The notes beneath the pieces are model-generated. The model worked only from the letters and a program-made list of their open reading frames with translations, did no database searches and was not told where the DNA came from. The position numbers and the translations under genes are program-made. Shown here piece after piece: positions 33,317-43,330 of a stretch of 64,000 nt of DNA (positions within the stretch are counted from its first letter, which is position 1; each line of letters begins with the position of its first letter). Source of the stretch: Adenophora triphylla var. japonica (taxonomy: Eukaryota; Streptophyta; Magnoliopsida; Asterales; Campanulaceae); the NCBI GenBank assembly GCA_022495995.1, contig JAFEMH010000075.1, forward strand, positions 727,001 through 791,000. Direction: 5' to 3'.

Positions 33317-34246
33317 GCCATCCGTTTCCTGTCTTCCTCTTGCGAGGTAAAGCCTTTGCTGGTGCCTCAGGATTGTGTTGAGGCTATTTGTGGCGGTTAC
33401 CGCCCTTGGTTAGCGCATTGATCGAGTGCGAGTGCCAAGCTGACTTTGATCATCCTTTACCGGCCCGTGCTGTGAAGCTGGACATATTGAACCTTGGCTG
33501 ATCTCGCGGGGGGTTAAGCTTCGGCGCGGTAAGATTACCAAGATGCGAGGTATTCGGAGCCTTGAGGCCTGAACTCTAGTGTCGGCGGGACTTTTCGGCT
33601 TTCCACACATGCTGCTCTAAAGCACCATGGCCTGGAGGAAGGGAGGGTGGTGGAGTAGAGTACGTAATGTCGAACCTCCAGGATGGCTCTCAGAGTGTAC
33701 CCACCTTGGTGTCTCCGGCTTCATATCTTTCTCTCGGTCTACGGTTGAGAGGACTTCTTCTTACATTTTACGGGGAATTACCATTGATCATGTCTTGGGA
33801 CTCGTACTCCCGGGCATGCGGAAGCGATCCACAAACATCGTAGGCGATATAGACATTCGATGAGGACCCGATTTGGAAGAAGCGGAGGAAGCGCTCTGCG
33901 GCAATCTTCTTGGGCACCCATTCAATGGAATTCACCTGTTGTTGTTCGGAAAAGGGTTTCCGTATTGGAGCCACGGGGGCGCTCCAACTTTCCTTGCTCT
34001 ATCGGGTTACGAATTTCGTATCGTAACCCCACACGGTTGTCGGTGGTATGGCCATGATGCGATGGAAGGCGCGATACTTGCTCTTGTTAGCGTTGACTAC
34101 GGGATTCTTGGGTTTATAATTTGCAACGGGTTTAAGGAGACCTTCCTTGATTAACCCTTCCAGCATCTTACACAGCGGCATGTCCAACTTGTCGAAGTGT
34201 ACGGCAGGCTACTTCGAAGTGGAGTTGTTGCTTTGTGGGGTGGGTT
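33317..34246 (-). pseudogene. gag C-terminal region, Tat
   Basis: Continues gag after a stop near 34247. A degenerate zinc-knuckle is at about 34080 (YRAFHRIMA...), where the smaller Tat element has CAFHNYPGHTTDNC. The first Cys is changed to Arg and a frameshift follows. Motifs such as LCKMLEGLIKEGLLKPVAN precede it. The rest to 33317 has only short open pieces. Confidence 0.6.
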
Positions 34247-35563
34247 TTACATTACCCGATTGCTTGTCACGATGGATGTAGTTGACAGACGTATCTTTCC
34301 CTTTATCGGGGGCCGGTGCGGGATTGAATGCAAGCTGGATCGGTATATGTATGGGCGTACGGTAGCCAACTTCTCCTTGAGATCCTTCTCGAAGCGTGAG
34401 CCGGCATTGACCATGGCCCGGAGATGCAGGAAGAAATGATGGCCCGATGAGAGTTCGATGGACGGTCTTAAGCGGGACTTGAAGATCCGCATCTGTTCAT
34501 CCTTGGAGAGTGGCTCCATGATCTCGGAGAGTTTCCAACTCCACCTCTTGTAGAATTCTCCGACGCTTTCATCTGTTTTCTGCTCAGTGGTGATTAAGTC
34601 CTCACGACTCGTTTCCCACTCTAAGTTAGATCTGTACCGCTCTAGGAAGATGTTACTGATCTGATCCCAGGTGTGGCGATCTGCAGGCTTGACCCTTAGG
34701 AACCATCGTAATGCTGAACTTTTGAGCATATGCTGGAAGTGAACGGCCATTTGCTGGAGGGTTGCTCCTTTTGCTCTCATGCCGAGAACGTAGGTGTCGA
34801 AATGCGTTTGAGGACATTCGGTTCCGTCGAATCGGTCCATCTCTGGCATTCTGAACTTGGCAGGGAGAGGCGTGACCATTCCCGGATCTGTGGATTTGAG
34901 CGTTTCCTGCTTTGAGCTGCTCATGGTGGCTTTCAGGTCTTTCATCTGTTCGACCATCCAGGCTAATGTTGGGTCCAGTGGTAGACTTTAAGGCTCGGCG
35001 CCGGGTGCTACCATGTGAGCTGTAGTGGTTGGAGGTGGAAGGCTTGATATATGGGGATATATGGGGGCCTTTTCTGGACTATATCGGGGTTTGTTCCCGG
35101 TGTTTTGGGATTCGTGTATAGGCAACGGGATGAACCAAGGAGGGTATTGAAGGATATTGGCATATGTTTGAGATGGTCCAGCGGTGCGCTGGTGGTACTG
35201 AGTAATGGGAGTAGCACTAGCTTGGCCATATATGACGGGGTTGCCTTGAGAGGTGGCAACGTGAAGCCTAGGTCGGCTGTTTCCTTGGTTCGAAGGCATC
35301 CCGTAAGTTGGCGGGGGAGGAACCTGGTTGAAGGTTTAAGGAACTGGTTTTGGGAAATCGTCGTCCTCGACTAGGACGAAAGTACTGTTTGACTGGGGGA
35401 TAGCTGCTATGCCTCGCTCATTCAGAAGCTGTACCACGAAATTCTGCTGAACTTCTTTCTGCCTCTTGTGAACCTCACAAGCCCGGATGACTTCTTCCAA
35501 TGTCATATCTGTTACAGGTGGCGGGGGTCCTTCCCCGTCACGATTTCTCAATGAGCTAGACAT
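34247..35563 (-). pseudogene. gag of the Tat-like structure
   Basis: The likely start is MSSSLRNRDGEG at 35563, followed by MTLEEVIRACEVHKRQKEVQ. A Pro/Gln-rich spacer interrupted by stops near 35336 and 34988 comes next. The conserved Gag core follows (34957-34247): PAKFRMPEMDRFDGTECPQT, YVLGMRAKGATLQQMAVHFQ, SALRWFL, VGEFYKRWSWKLSEI. The core closely resembles the gag at 49166-50612. The RNA-binding, particle-forming role is inferred from the family. Confidence 0.85.
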
Positions 35564-35611
35564 GTCGGATATTCTGGCTGAGGGAACTGAGGGAACCGAA
35601 GAAGCTGTCGA

Positions 35612-35639
35612 CGCCGCCGTAATCGTGATTACGGCGGCG
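35612..35639. other. 28-base hairpin just upstream of gag
   Basis: CGCCGCCGTAATC-GT-GATTACGGCGGCG: 13-bp perfect arms with a 2-base spacer, about 49 bases before the gag ATG in the leader of the - strand transcript. A GC-rich stem of this length next to the start codon could affect translation or packaging. Confidence 0.75.
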
Positions 35640-36505
35640 GCGGCCGAAAATCTGAACCACTTTCTGCTCGCTGCAGGGAACGAAAGGCAGGGTTTAGGCT
35701 TCGGAAAAGGGTATTTGGCTCAAGGTTTCGGGCTTGTGCAATATGCAGTTACCGATTAATGTTTACTTAAAACGCGTTTTCTCAGAGTCCTAATCGGTTG
35801 GAAAAGAGCGTGTCTTCTTTTTCGCAACTAACCTAAGGCTCTAATCAGTGGATCTCGTCACTACGTTTATAAGCCCCTCGTTTCCATTTGTAGATCATCT
35901 TCTCGGGATGGACAATCCTGAGTGAGGGTCCTATAAGGCAAGCGAGTTCCACCGACAAGGGAAAAAGTGAACTTAAGGCTAGCTGATCACGTAAACTTCC
36001 AACGTATGTGACGCACGGGCCACGGTCGAAGTCAACGTCCTTAAGTTAAGGCGGGGATCGTGCCAAAATTTCGGCATGACCTCTCCTGACTAGCTTACGC
36101 GAGGGGCCTTAGCTTTTGGCTTTGGCCAAGTTGTGGCTGGCACGGTGCATACGATGAGGGTTTGGTGACACCGTGTCACATTGAACCTTCGGGTATATTT
36201 TTCGTCAGAGCTCCGCGTCAAAGTCAAGGCTGAAAAGCGCAAGACTTCGGGTCGGGAACGACCTTCGGTCTCAATCTTTCGAGCTTGGCTCGTGGCAGAA
36301 CCCGGCGTAAAAAACATACACTTGGGCTTTATGACACGTACTAAGCCAAAAACCAACCGGGGTCTCGGACGAAGTGCGACACAAAGAGTGCATGGCTTAC
36401 ACGGGCTAGGATGGGTTGTTTGGGACGACCCCGTGCGCACTCGAAAGGTGTCTGGCAGACCAACCGAGCTACAACTGAACGGTCATCCCGGGTTACGGGT
36501 CGTAG

Positions 36506-36580
36506 TGTGCAGTGTATCGAGGCAGCAAGTGCACGTGAAGTGCGGTGTATCGAGGCAGCAAGTGCGAGTAGTGTGCGGTC
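36506..36580. repeat. Leader repeat GTGTATCGAGGCAGCA
   Basis: Two adjacent copies of TGCAGTGTATCGAGGCAGCA. The related Tat element has three copies at 51595-51705 in the same place, so a repeat in the leader is a shared family trait. Confidence 0.75.
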
Positions 36581-36857
36581 ACTAAAATTCTTTTTCTGAG
36601 TAAAACAGAGATTTTTCAGAATGTGTCTTAGAGAATTTTATGCGCAGTTCAAAAAAAATGTAGCATGAAAATCAAGCATGAATGGGAATGCACAAACATG
36701 GTATGATTTTGAAAAGACGATAATGTAATGCCCTGAAAGAAAATCGTTCGAGGTTTAAAGTAACACACGCACACAAAAACGAGGAAGGGTAAACGAAAAT
36801 TTGACCCACGGAAGGCTTTTTTGAAAACAACGGTAGTTTTGAAAAAAGTATCAACAT

Positions 36858-36874
36858 CCCCAGCGGAGTCGCCA
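36858..36874 (-). other. Primer binding site, tRNA-Arg-like
   Basis: On the - strand TGGCGACTCCGCTGGGG lies two bases inside the 5' LTR. Its complement, CCCCAGCGGAGTCGCCA, fits the 3' end of a plant tRNA-Arg including CCA, as known for Tat/Ogre elements. Confidence 0.8.
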
Positions 36875-36876
36875 AC

Positions 36877-38987
36877 TGAAATTACCCGGATTCGTGCGGC
36901 GCGAAGGCGGTTGTCTTTCGCGGGGTTGGTGTCTGAGACCTCGCTTTCGGGAAGGAGAGGAGTCGCCACGCGGTTTTTGTATTTTGAGCCCAAACGTTGA
37001 GAAACGGCTATTTTTGGTTGAAAACGGTGTCGTTTTTATTGGTAGCAAAAACTTAGGAAAAGGCTTTTGAAAATGGGGTGTCATTTTTATTTGTAGCAAA
37101 AACGAGTAAAAAGCTTTTTAGTACCAGAGATTGTTAGGTTCGGAGGTCAGGTTACGTTTCGGGAAGAGTATATTGAGATCACCCGAAATGCCTCGTATAA
37201 CGAGTCTTTCTACCTTTCTCGAAAATGTGTGCGTGTTTGTGTGTGTGTTTGCATTTTGAAATGGGGGCTTGAATGACAAGCTTAATCTTGGTTTGAATGT
37301 CAAATGTTGATTATGGGATCTTGTTTGAAAAGGCGAGCGTTTGAATGACAAACGTCGGTTTTGGAAGTTTTAGGAAAAGTGGCGCGAATGCTGATTTTAA
37401 CTATTTGTCTTAAGTGTCAAATGTTGACTTTTAAGAAAGGAGCGTTTGAATGTCAAACGTCGGATTTTTGAGTTTGAAGATGAGCGTTTGGATGCCAAAC
37501 GTCATTTTGCGCGTTTTGAAAGAGAGTTCGAATGTCGAACTCCGGTTTTAAACCGGGCATGTCATTGTTAACGATTTTACGGGAAAACGTATTAAATGAT
37601 TTTGAATGTCAAAAGTCGGCTTTTAAGTTTGAAGATGAGCGTTTGGATGCCAAACGTCATTTCGTGCATTTTGAAAGAGAGTTCGAATGTCGAACTCCGG
37701 TTTTGAACCGGGCATTACATTGTTAACGATTTTACGGGAAAAACGTATTAAATGATTTGCGATCAACTAATCGGGTTGCGACTCGGACTTTGATAAGTAA
37801 ATACTATCACGATCCAAATGACTCGGACTTGTAAATGACAGTATTTAAAGTGCGGTATCGACGAAATCAAACGACCCGGAATTGTAAAGTACGATCGACG
37901 AGCCAAACAGCTCGGAATTGTAAAGTTGCGTAAATGTAAAGAGCGTTCGACGGATCAAACGGTCCGAAATTTGTAAATGACATGAAAGTAAATGACGATC
38001 GACGGATCAAACGATCCAGAATTGTAAATGACATAAAAGTAAACGGAACGGGGACGGAACGCCGTTTTAACCCGAGATTACTTCTCTTACGAGAAGAGAA
38101 GAAGATCTAGGGGCTAAAACGTATCGGACCCCATTAGACAGAGGCGTCTACATTTCAACAACTTCGTCTGAAACGGTTGTAGCGACTGGCGCGTAAACCG
38201 AGATGAAATAAGAGTTTAAAGAGAGAGGGAGCTACCTATGGCTAGGGTCGGATCCTTTAGCTCGGTTGGCGTATACGGGATACAAAAATGTGTTTGGGAC
38301 GGTGTTTCGAGGTGGCGGGGGTCGTATTTGATCGAAATACGGAGTTTTCACGCAAAACGAGGTAAAACGGGGCTCGGGAGGGGTGAGAACCAGTTTAGGC
38401 CGTGGCTTTTGGGTGAAAGGGAGTAATTTTTGTTGTTCTAAATGGCTTTGACAGCCTCTGTATTTATAGGTGAAATTTCAGCATGAGTCCGGATGGACTG
38501 AGGTTGAAAACCAGGGGGTTTTTGTGAAACTTTGAAAATTGGAGGGACTTGCTGGCAATTCTGGATTGTCTGCAAATGAGTTCGTGAGACTGTATACCAG
38601 GGGTATTTTAGTCTTTCTCATTGATTTTTGATTGATGTTGACGAGGGAGATGTGGCATGCACGCCAAGTGTCCTTGTGACTCACCAGGTTGTGGGAGTTC
38701 GTGCCATTATCCCCGGTTTTGTCCGTTTTTTAAATAACTGTCCGGAAAATGTCTGAAATGCCCCCGGAAAGTGCCGGAAAGTGCATTTTTCAGGGAAAGT
38801 TGTACTTTTACGTGCGACGATGTGTGTTGAGTACGCTTTGACGTCGGGATGCACGGGGCAGTCCCGGGACGTCGCGTTGGCTTGAGAACGGGGAGTGTAA
38901 CGGGTTCCGGTTAACCTGGAGCGGGCCAGTTAACGGATTCCGGTTAACTTTTAACGGATTTTGGCGATCCGGATTTGGGTACTTACT
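36877..38987 (-). repeat. 5' (right) LTR of the Tat-like structure
   Basis: Starts TGAAATTACCC and ends near 38987, where the expected GTACTTACA reads GTACTTACTGCTACAG, so the exact end is uncertain. It shares the same internal order as 14482-16639, including the blocks of about 150 bp and the GATCGACGGATCAAAC units. The - strand TATA box is at 38461-38468 (TATAAATA). Confidence 0.87.
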
Positions 38988-38993
38988 GCTACA

Positions 38994-39290
38994 GTTCCTT
39001 CATTCTCTGTGCCAGCAAAAGCTGTTCCGTGAATGTGTAGTCAGAAATGAGGAACTATGTAAAAAAGGGGGTGTTCTTTTACTGGCTCAAAGACATCATG
39101 AAGTTGCATATTTTACCATCATTTAGGGAGCCCTTCCTTATGGCTTCCATATACAGGCTGAAGGCCGAAGTTCTATCTATTTTATTCTATCTCTGTGAAG
39201 TTGAAAGCATTTCATACTTGGATGAGATTGCCGCCACCCATGCAAGCTTGGGTCTAGCTCGGTCTGTTGCATTGGAGGACAGAATACCCC
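38994..39290 (+). pseudogene. Fragment resembling nodulin homeobox (NDX) exon
   Basis: The + strand reads [20 protein letters not shown] and GGVLLLAQ. After a one-base frameshift near 39090 it continues [11 protein letters not shown], then RLKAEVLSILFYLCEVESIS and YLDEIA, SLGLARSVALE. This matches my memory of the conserved N-terminal helical part of plant NDX. The frame breaks and no other exon is nearby, so it is a broken or captured piece. A CTGCTACAG just before it could be its old splice acceptor. Confidence 0.45.
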
Positions 39291-39596
39291 AATCGATCGA
39301 GCAAAAGAACATAATTGGGTGGTCAACGGAGTAGCGCGTCTCCTCACTGGAACTGACGTACCAGCACACAATCAATTCGTGGACCACAACTCACTGCCAA
39401 ATATAAATAGTTAGCTGAGCTCGACACACTTTTACTAGATACAATCTGGACAGAAAGACCGAGCAGTCAATATGCCCTCTGGCCAGGCTCAAAACAAGAC
39501 CTCGAACTAAACCAACTCACCTGTCAAGTACTATAACTGGACGAACACACTTGCAGGACGAGCATGGAGATATGCCAAGAGCCATGTTGAGAACCA
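39291..39596. other. Unassigned sequence after the NDX-like fragment
   Basis: No recognisable gene. It begins right after the fragment (GACAGAATACCCCAATCGAT) and leads into the first tandem array. It may be intron sequence or the 3' region of the + strand Tat element whose LTR lies at 41119. Confidence 0.35.
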
Positions 39597-40012
39597 TCAA
39601 GACATTCAGGAGGATGACAACACTGACACAGTTCTGTCCATCCTAGATATAGCCCCTTATCTCGTCAGCGGCTAGACCCTGACTTGAGACAAGGAGAGCT
39701 GCAGGATGTAGATGAACTAGTTCAGATGGAGATGCCAGACATTCAGGAGGATGACAACACTGACACAGTTCTGTCCGTTCCAGATATAGCCCCTCATCTC
39801 ATTAGCGGCCATACCCTGACTTGAGACAAGGAGAGCTGCAGGACGTAGATAAACTAGTTCAGATTGAGATACTAGACGTTCATGAGGATGACAACAATGA
39901 CACAGTTATGTCCGTCCCAGATATAGCCCCTCATCTCGTCAGCGGCCAGAACTCGGGGGCCGATCCTGACTTGAGACAAGGAAGAGCTACAGGACGTAGA
40001 CGAACTAGCAAG
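39597..40012. repeat. Long tandem repeat, unit about 140 bp
   Basis: Three units containing GACATTCAGGAGGATGACAA, CACAGTTCTGTCC, AGATATAGCCCCTCATCTCG and TGACTTGAGACAAGGAGAGC, with small indels. One + strand frame reads repeated DIQEDDNTDTVLS-like peptides, so it could once have been coding. Confidence 0.85.
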
Positions 40013-40080
40013 ACAAAAAATGACTACAAAGACAAAAAGCGTGGAGCTCCTTCCTCAACATAGATAGATAAAAGAAGGAT

Positions 40081-40488
40081 AGCCTAAGCGTCATGACGAG
40101 GAAACCCCTCGGCTCATCGACCTTATCGGCAAAATATCGCCTAAGCGTCATGACGAGGAAACCCCCCGGCTCATTGACCTTATCGGCAAAATATCGCCTA
40201 AGCGTCATGACGAGGAAACCCCCCAGCTCATCGACCTTATCGGCAAAACATCGCCTAAGCGTCATGACGAGGAAACCCCCCGGCTCATCGACCTTATCGG
40301 CAAAACATCGCCTAACCGTCATGACGGGGAAACCCCCTAGCTTATTGACCTTATCGGCAAAACATCGCCTAAGCGTCATGACAAAGAAACCCCCCAGCTC
40401 ATTGACCTTATCGGCAAAACTTAGCCTAAGCGTCATGACGAGAAAACCCCCCAGCTCACTGACCTTATCGGCAAAACATCTACGACCT
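40081..40488. repeat. 57-bp tandem repeat with CGTCATGACG palindrome
   Basis: Seven units of GCCTAAGCGTCATGACGAGG AAACCCCCCGGCTCATCGACC TTATCGGCAAAACATC (pieces in order). Because 57 is a multiple of three, both strands show long repetitive frames. Each unit carries the 10-bp perfect palindrome CGTCATGACG in most copies. A further partial copy is at about 40531-40556. Confidence 0.92.
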
Positions 40489-40719
40489 ATGTGCGAGTAA
40501 TCTTCCTCAGCATAGGTAGATAAAAGAAATATAGCCTAAGTGTCATGACGAGGAACATCCCTCGGACCAATGACCAAACGGAAAAAATTGCGTTGAAGTA
40601 CTAGATGATTTTCCTCGGCTTCCCAAAAGTTAATACCGGCATTCAAGCAAAGCAAATCAAATAAGCAAAGCAGTTTTTACTAAAGCAATAAATGAAGACA
40701 AGGAAGTCCTCCATGTCAG
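40489..40719. other. Spacer between arrays
   Basis: No gene. It contains a decayed copy of the 57-bp unit at about 40531 and AT-rich sequence (TCAAGCAAAGCAAATCAAAT). It is consistent with the 3' region of a Tat element. Confidence 0.4.
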
Positions 40720-40985
40720 GATCCGGGATGGTGACCCGTTGGGTTTGAGCTTTCTCCTCGACATTGGTCTCCTCATCCTGTGCCTCGGCATCCGCCTCAT
40801 CATCAGGATTCGGGATGGTGACCTGTTGGGTTTGAGCTTTCTCCTCGACATTGTCTCCTCGGCCTGTGCCTCGGCATCCGCCTCATCATCTTCCTCCGTG
40901 CAAGGATCCGGGATGATGACTTGTTGGGTTTGAGCTTTCTCCTCGACATTAGTCTCCTCGGCCGGCACCCCAACATCTGCCTCAT
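40720..40985. repeat. 84-bp-class tandem repeat
   Basis: Three units built from GGATCCGGGATGGTGACCCG, TTGGGTTTGAGCTTTCTCCT, CGACATTGGTCTCCTC and TGCCTCGGCATCCGCCTCAT, with length differences. The - strand frames read Glu/Pro-rich repeats, so it may be a former coding repeat. Confidence 0.85.
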
Positions 40986-41106
40986 CATTTCATTCTTGAA
41001 CCAATGGACAACTGAAGCGACACTTGTCACGTGACGCTTGTTCGTATTCTTATAAACCGAGGTAGAGCTCACTTCCTCCTCATCATCGACATGGCCGAGC
41101 TAGGAA

Positions 41107-41118
41107 GTCGGGGGCCAC
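41107..41118 (+). other. Probable polypurine tract of a + strand Tat element
   Basis: GTCGGGGGCCAC directly precedes a TG-starting repeat. GTCGGGGGCTAC-like tracts are typical in front of Tat-lineage 3' LTRs. Confidence 0.5.
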
Positions 41119-41485
41119 TGAACGGAATATAATTCTCCCCCTATTAAATACCCCTAAAAATAAGGAAAGCAATTAGCACACATGATCCTAATCCAATAGG
41201 GATTTATTCTCACTCAAAAAGTCTTATTTGGAGCGGACTCCTAACGGGTAAAGGAACCTAAATTAGATGAAGATTCACTCTCCTAATACAAGTCAGCTAT
41301 GGAACTCCTATTCTTGGAGGACACATCGCTTTAAGTAAGGGTCAAATCCCTCACACAAAAGGTACGTTCAAACACCCTTTCAATACTATAATACGCCTTC
41401 CCTTCCGGTTTATATCATCTCCATATACAGATGCTTATTCTCACGCCGGAGGGTTTGTGCGGGGGTAACTCCCCTCGCCCTAACA
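41119..41485 (+). repeat. Probable 3' LTR of another Tat element
   Basis: Runs from TGAACGGAATATAATTC to CTCGCCCTAACA, with TG/CA ends and the CCCTAACA terminus common in Tat relatives with short LTRs. No partner LTR is in the window, so the call rests on ends, PPT and the repeat-rich sequence upstream. The left part of that element is missing. Confidence 0.5.
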
Positions 41486-41744
41486 GTGTTTGTTTTGCAG
41501 ATCCGTTCGTCGTTCGTCCAGGAATCCAATGCCGCGTTCCCGACTGATTAGGTACCTCCGGTACCACTCATTTTTTGCAGCATCAGTGGGTATTTCATGT
41601 TTCTCATTTATCTCAAGTTTATCAAAATTCCGAACTAGAGCTGTTATTTATACTTGTATATGGCGGATAGTTAGATTAGGAAAGGACTCCTTTTCCCAAC
41701 CCTAAACTTGGCGAGAAAGCGAAAATTCCCGTTAGGAAATTGAT
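41486..41744. other. Flank between two elements
   Basis: No gene recognised. It includes TTTGTTTTGCAG, a possible splice-acceptor-like word, and a palindromic GGTACCTCCGGTACC near 41550. It is continuous in origin with 53273-53486 across the GATGT insertion. Confidence 0.4.
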
Positions 41745-41749
41745 GATGT
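41745..41749. repeat. Left target-site duplication GATGT
   Basis: Matches 53268-53272 exactly. Both abut the LTR ends of the smaller Tat element. Confidence 0.9.
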
Positions 41750-43043
41750 TGAAATTACCCGGATCCGAGAGGCAGCGCAATCGCGCCCCGGCATCTGGCA
41801 TTTCCCGCCTTGCAGCGTTTTCGTTGGTGGAGGTGTCTCGCTGTGTTTTGCTTTGTAGAGTCGCCACGCCGTTTTTATTATTAAGCCCAAAACATTGAAA
41901 AAGGGCATCAGTTTAAAAATAATAATAAACTGTTTTTGTGTGATGAGATTTTGAGTTCGGAGGTCAGGTTACTCCTCGGGAAGAGAATATTAGAATCTTA
42001 GAGCTCACCCGAGTCGCCTCGTAAAAACGAGTCTTTCGGTACCCCTTATATTCTTTAACTGTTGTGTGTGTGTGTGCTTTTAAAAATGCATGCTGTATCG
42101 GATGTCTACATTGTACACTGCGTATTGAAATGTATTGAAATAGTAATGGAAGGAAGCCTTACCAATGTTGGTTCGTGTCTGTCTTCCGCTGGGGAATAGT
42201 GTTCGAGGATGGAATAGTGTTCCGGTACGGACCGGGATTGCTTCGGGAGGGGCCGGTTGTCTGCCGACAGAGTTTCGGCGTGAGTTGAGATTGTAGGCTG
42301 CGTTCGGGCAGAGCTTCGGAGTGCGTGGGGATCGCAGGGATCACTCGGGCAGAGGTTCGGCGTGCTTCGGGTGGCAGGAGTCACTCGGGCAGAGTTTCGG
42401 CGTGGTTTGGGATCGCCGGTTTGACTCGGAAAGAGCCGGGATGCCTCGGGAAAGACCAGGCAAGGCCTCGGAGTACCACGAGGGGCCTCAGAGTACCTCG
42501 AGAGTGCCTCGGGGCAGCGCAGGAGTGTCGCGGGAGCGCTCGGGGAGGCTTCGAAGCACCACAAGGGGGCTCAGAAGGCCTCGGAAGGATCCGAAAGGGG
42601 TCGGGAGTGCCTCGAGAGGACTTAGAGGGGAGCCAGAAGGCTAAGGGAGGAAGAGAGAAGAGGGAGGTGTGAAAAATGAGGGAGGGGGAGCCCTCTATTT
42701 ATAGTGTAGGAAAACTGCAAAGAGGTCCGTACGGACCTCTTAGGTAATCCGAAATTTTAGATTTCTGAGATTTGAGGGAATCTCGTGGACTTTAAGGGGA
42801 TTTTCGTAATGATTATGTCTGGTGCAATGAGGTCCGTACGGACCTTTTTGCATGCAAAGAGGTTCGTACGGACTTTCCATGCTCTTGTGAATGTGATGGC
42901 AAGCTAGCTCTCGTCGAGAGCTTTCCAACCATATATGGCACGTCTCAATCGGAGTTCGTATGAAGGAGTTATGACCTCCGAAAGTTTACCCCTGATTTTA
43001 TCGTATGCTTGGATGGAGAGCGATCCAGATTGGGGTACTTACA
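41750..43043 (-). repeat. 3' (left) LTR of the non-autonomous Tat element
   Basis: Begins TGAAATTACCCGGATCCGAG and ends GGGTACTTACA. It differs from the right LTR by scattered substitutions and small indels, including a shorter TG microsatellite near 42065. The U3 promoter reads leftward, with TATA at 42695-42704. Confidence 0.95.
42695..42845 (-). promoter_or_regulatory. TATA box and upstream palindromes (left LTR)
   Basis: On the - strand CTATAAATAG (42695-42704) is the TATA box. Upstream of it lie a 20-bp perfect palindrome AGAGGTCCGTACGGACCTCT (42721-42740), a 16-bp copy (42830-42845) and a third imperfect copy near 42860. All are conserved in the right LTR. Confidence 0.7.
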
Positions 43044-43330
43044 GAAGCCCCTCGGCGACGTCACTTATGAAAGAAGTGGGATCGTCAATAAGATAAGGGT
43101 CCTGATCTGGATCGCGTGCTGAGAGAGAAGGTGACCGTGTAGGTCAGTGCGTGAGGACATGGCGGTGTCCTGTTGTGTGACCGTTTAGGTCAGTTGGCTG
43201 GACCCTGTGATAGGATTCCTACGTATCCCTATCAGGAATCAAGCCTGATCGTAGTTCGTGTGTGGGGTGAGTGTTGTGTACGAGGCTGTGAGCTGTCCTC
43301 TAACTGAGACTCTCTGTGTGGATGTGATGG
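43044..43330 (-). other. 3' untranslated start next to LTR
   Basis: No gene. The GAAGCCCCTCGGCGACGTCA start is shared with 16640 and forms the likely polypurine tract on the - strand. A CCTACGTATCCCTATCAGGAATCAA-like motif recurs at 43883-43910 and, in related form, at 16771. Confidence 0.55.

Larger units (their letters stand above)
35564..36857 (-). other. Leader region between PBS and gag
   Basis: No gene. It is homologous to 50755-51949 of the smaller Tat element (for example the CGTTTTCTCAGAGTCCTA and GGTTGGAAAAGA words, and CCTATA(A/G)GGCAAGCG). At 36506-36580 are two units of about 30 bp (CAGTGTATCGAGGCAGCAAG) equivalent to three units at 51595-51705. A CA/AC-rich stretch precedes the PBS. 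Confidence 0.65.
14482..38987 (-). mobile_element. Tat/Retand-like Ty3/gypsy structure, probably recombinant
   Basis: Homologous LTRs lie at 14482-16639 and 36877-38987. On the - strand the order is 5' LTR, tRNA-Arg-like PBS, leader, gag, protease 2, two unknown frames, linker and protease 1, RT, RNase H, archaeal RNase H, integrase, and a 7.4-kb 3' region with antisense frames and minisatellites. The dual RNase H and the PBS point to the Tat lineage. Flanks CTATC (left) and TGCTA (right) do not match. The left flank is Tekay-like RT and the right flank is unrelated, so the two ends probably derive from two insertions joined by recombination. Confidence 0.8.

Noticed and set aside
39047..39334. 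Intact 95-codon + strand gene
   Set aside because: The true NDX-like frame starts upstream in another phase. This open stretch begins at an internal ATG created by the frameshift.
40081..40488. CRISPR-like array
   Set aside because: Units are contiguous tandem repeats without unique spacers, and the setting is a plant genome.
40005..40500. Repeat proteins on both strands of the 57-bp array
   Set aside because: The unit length divisible by three keeps frames open on both strands. No start context or partner domain supports a gene.
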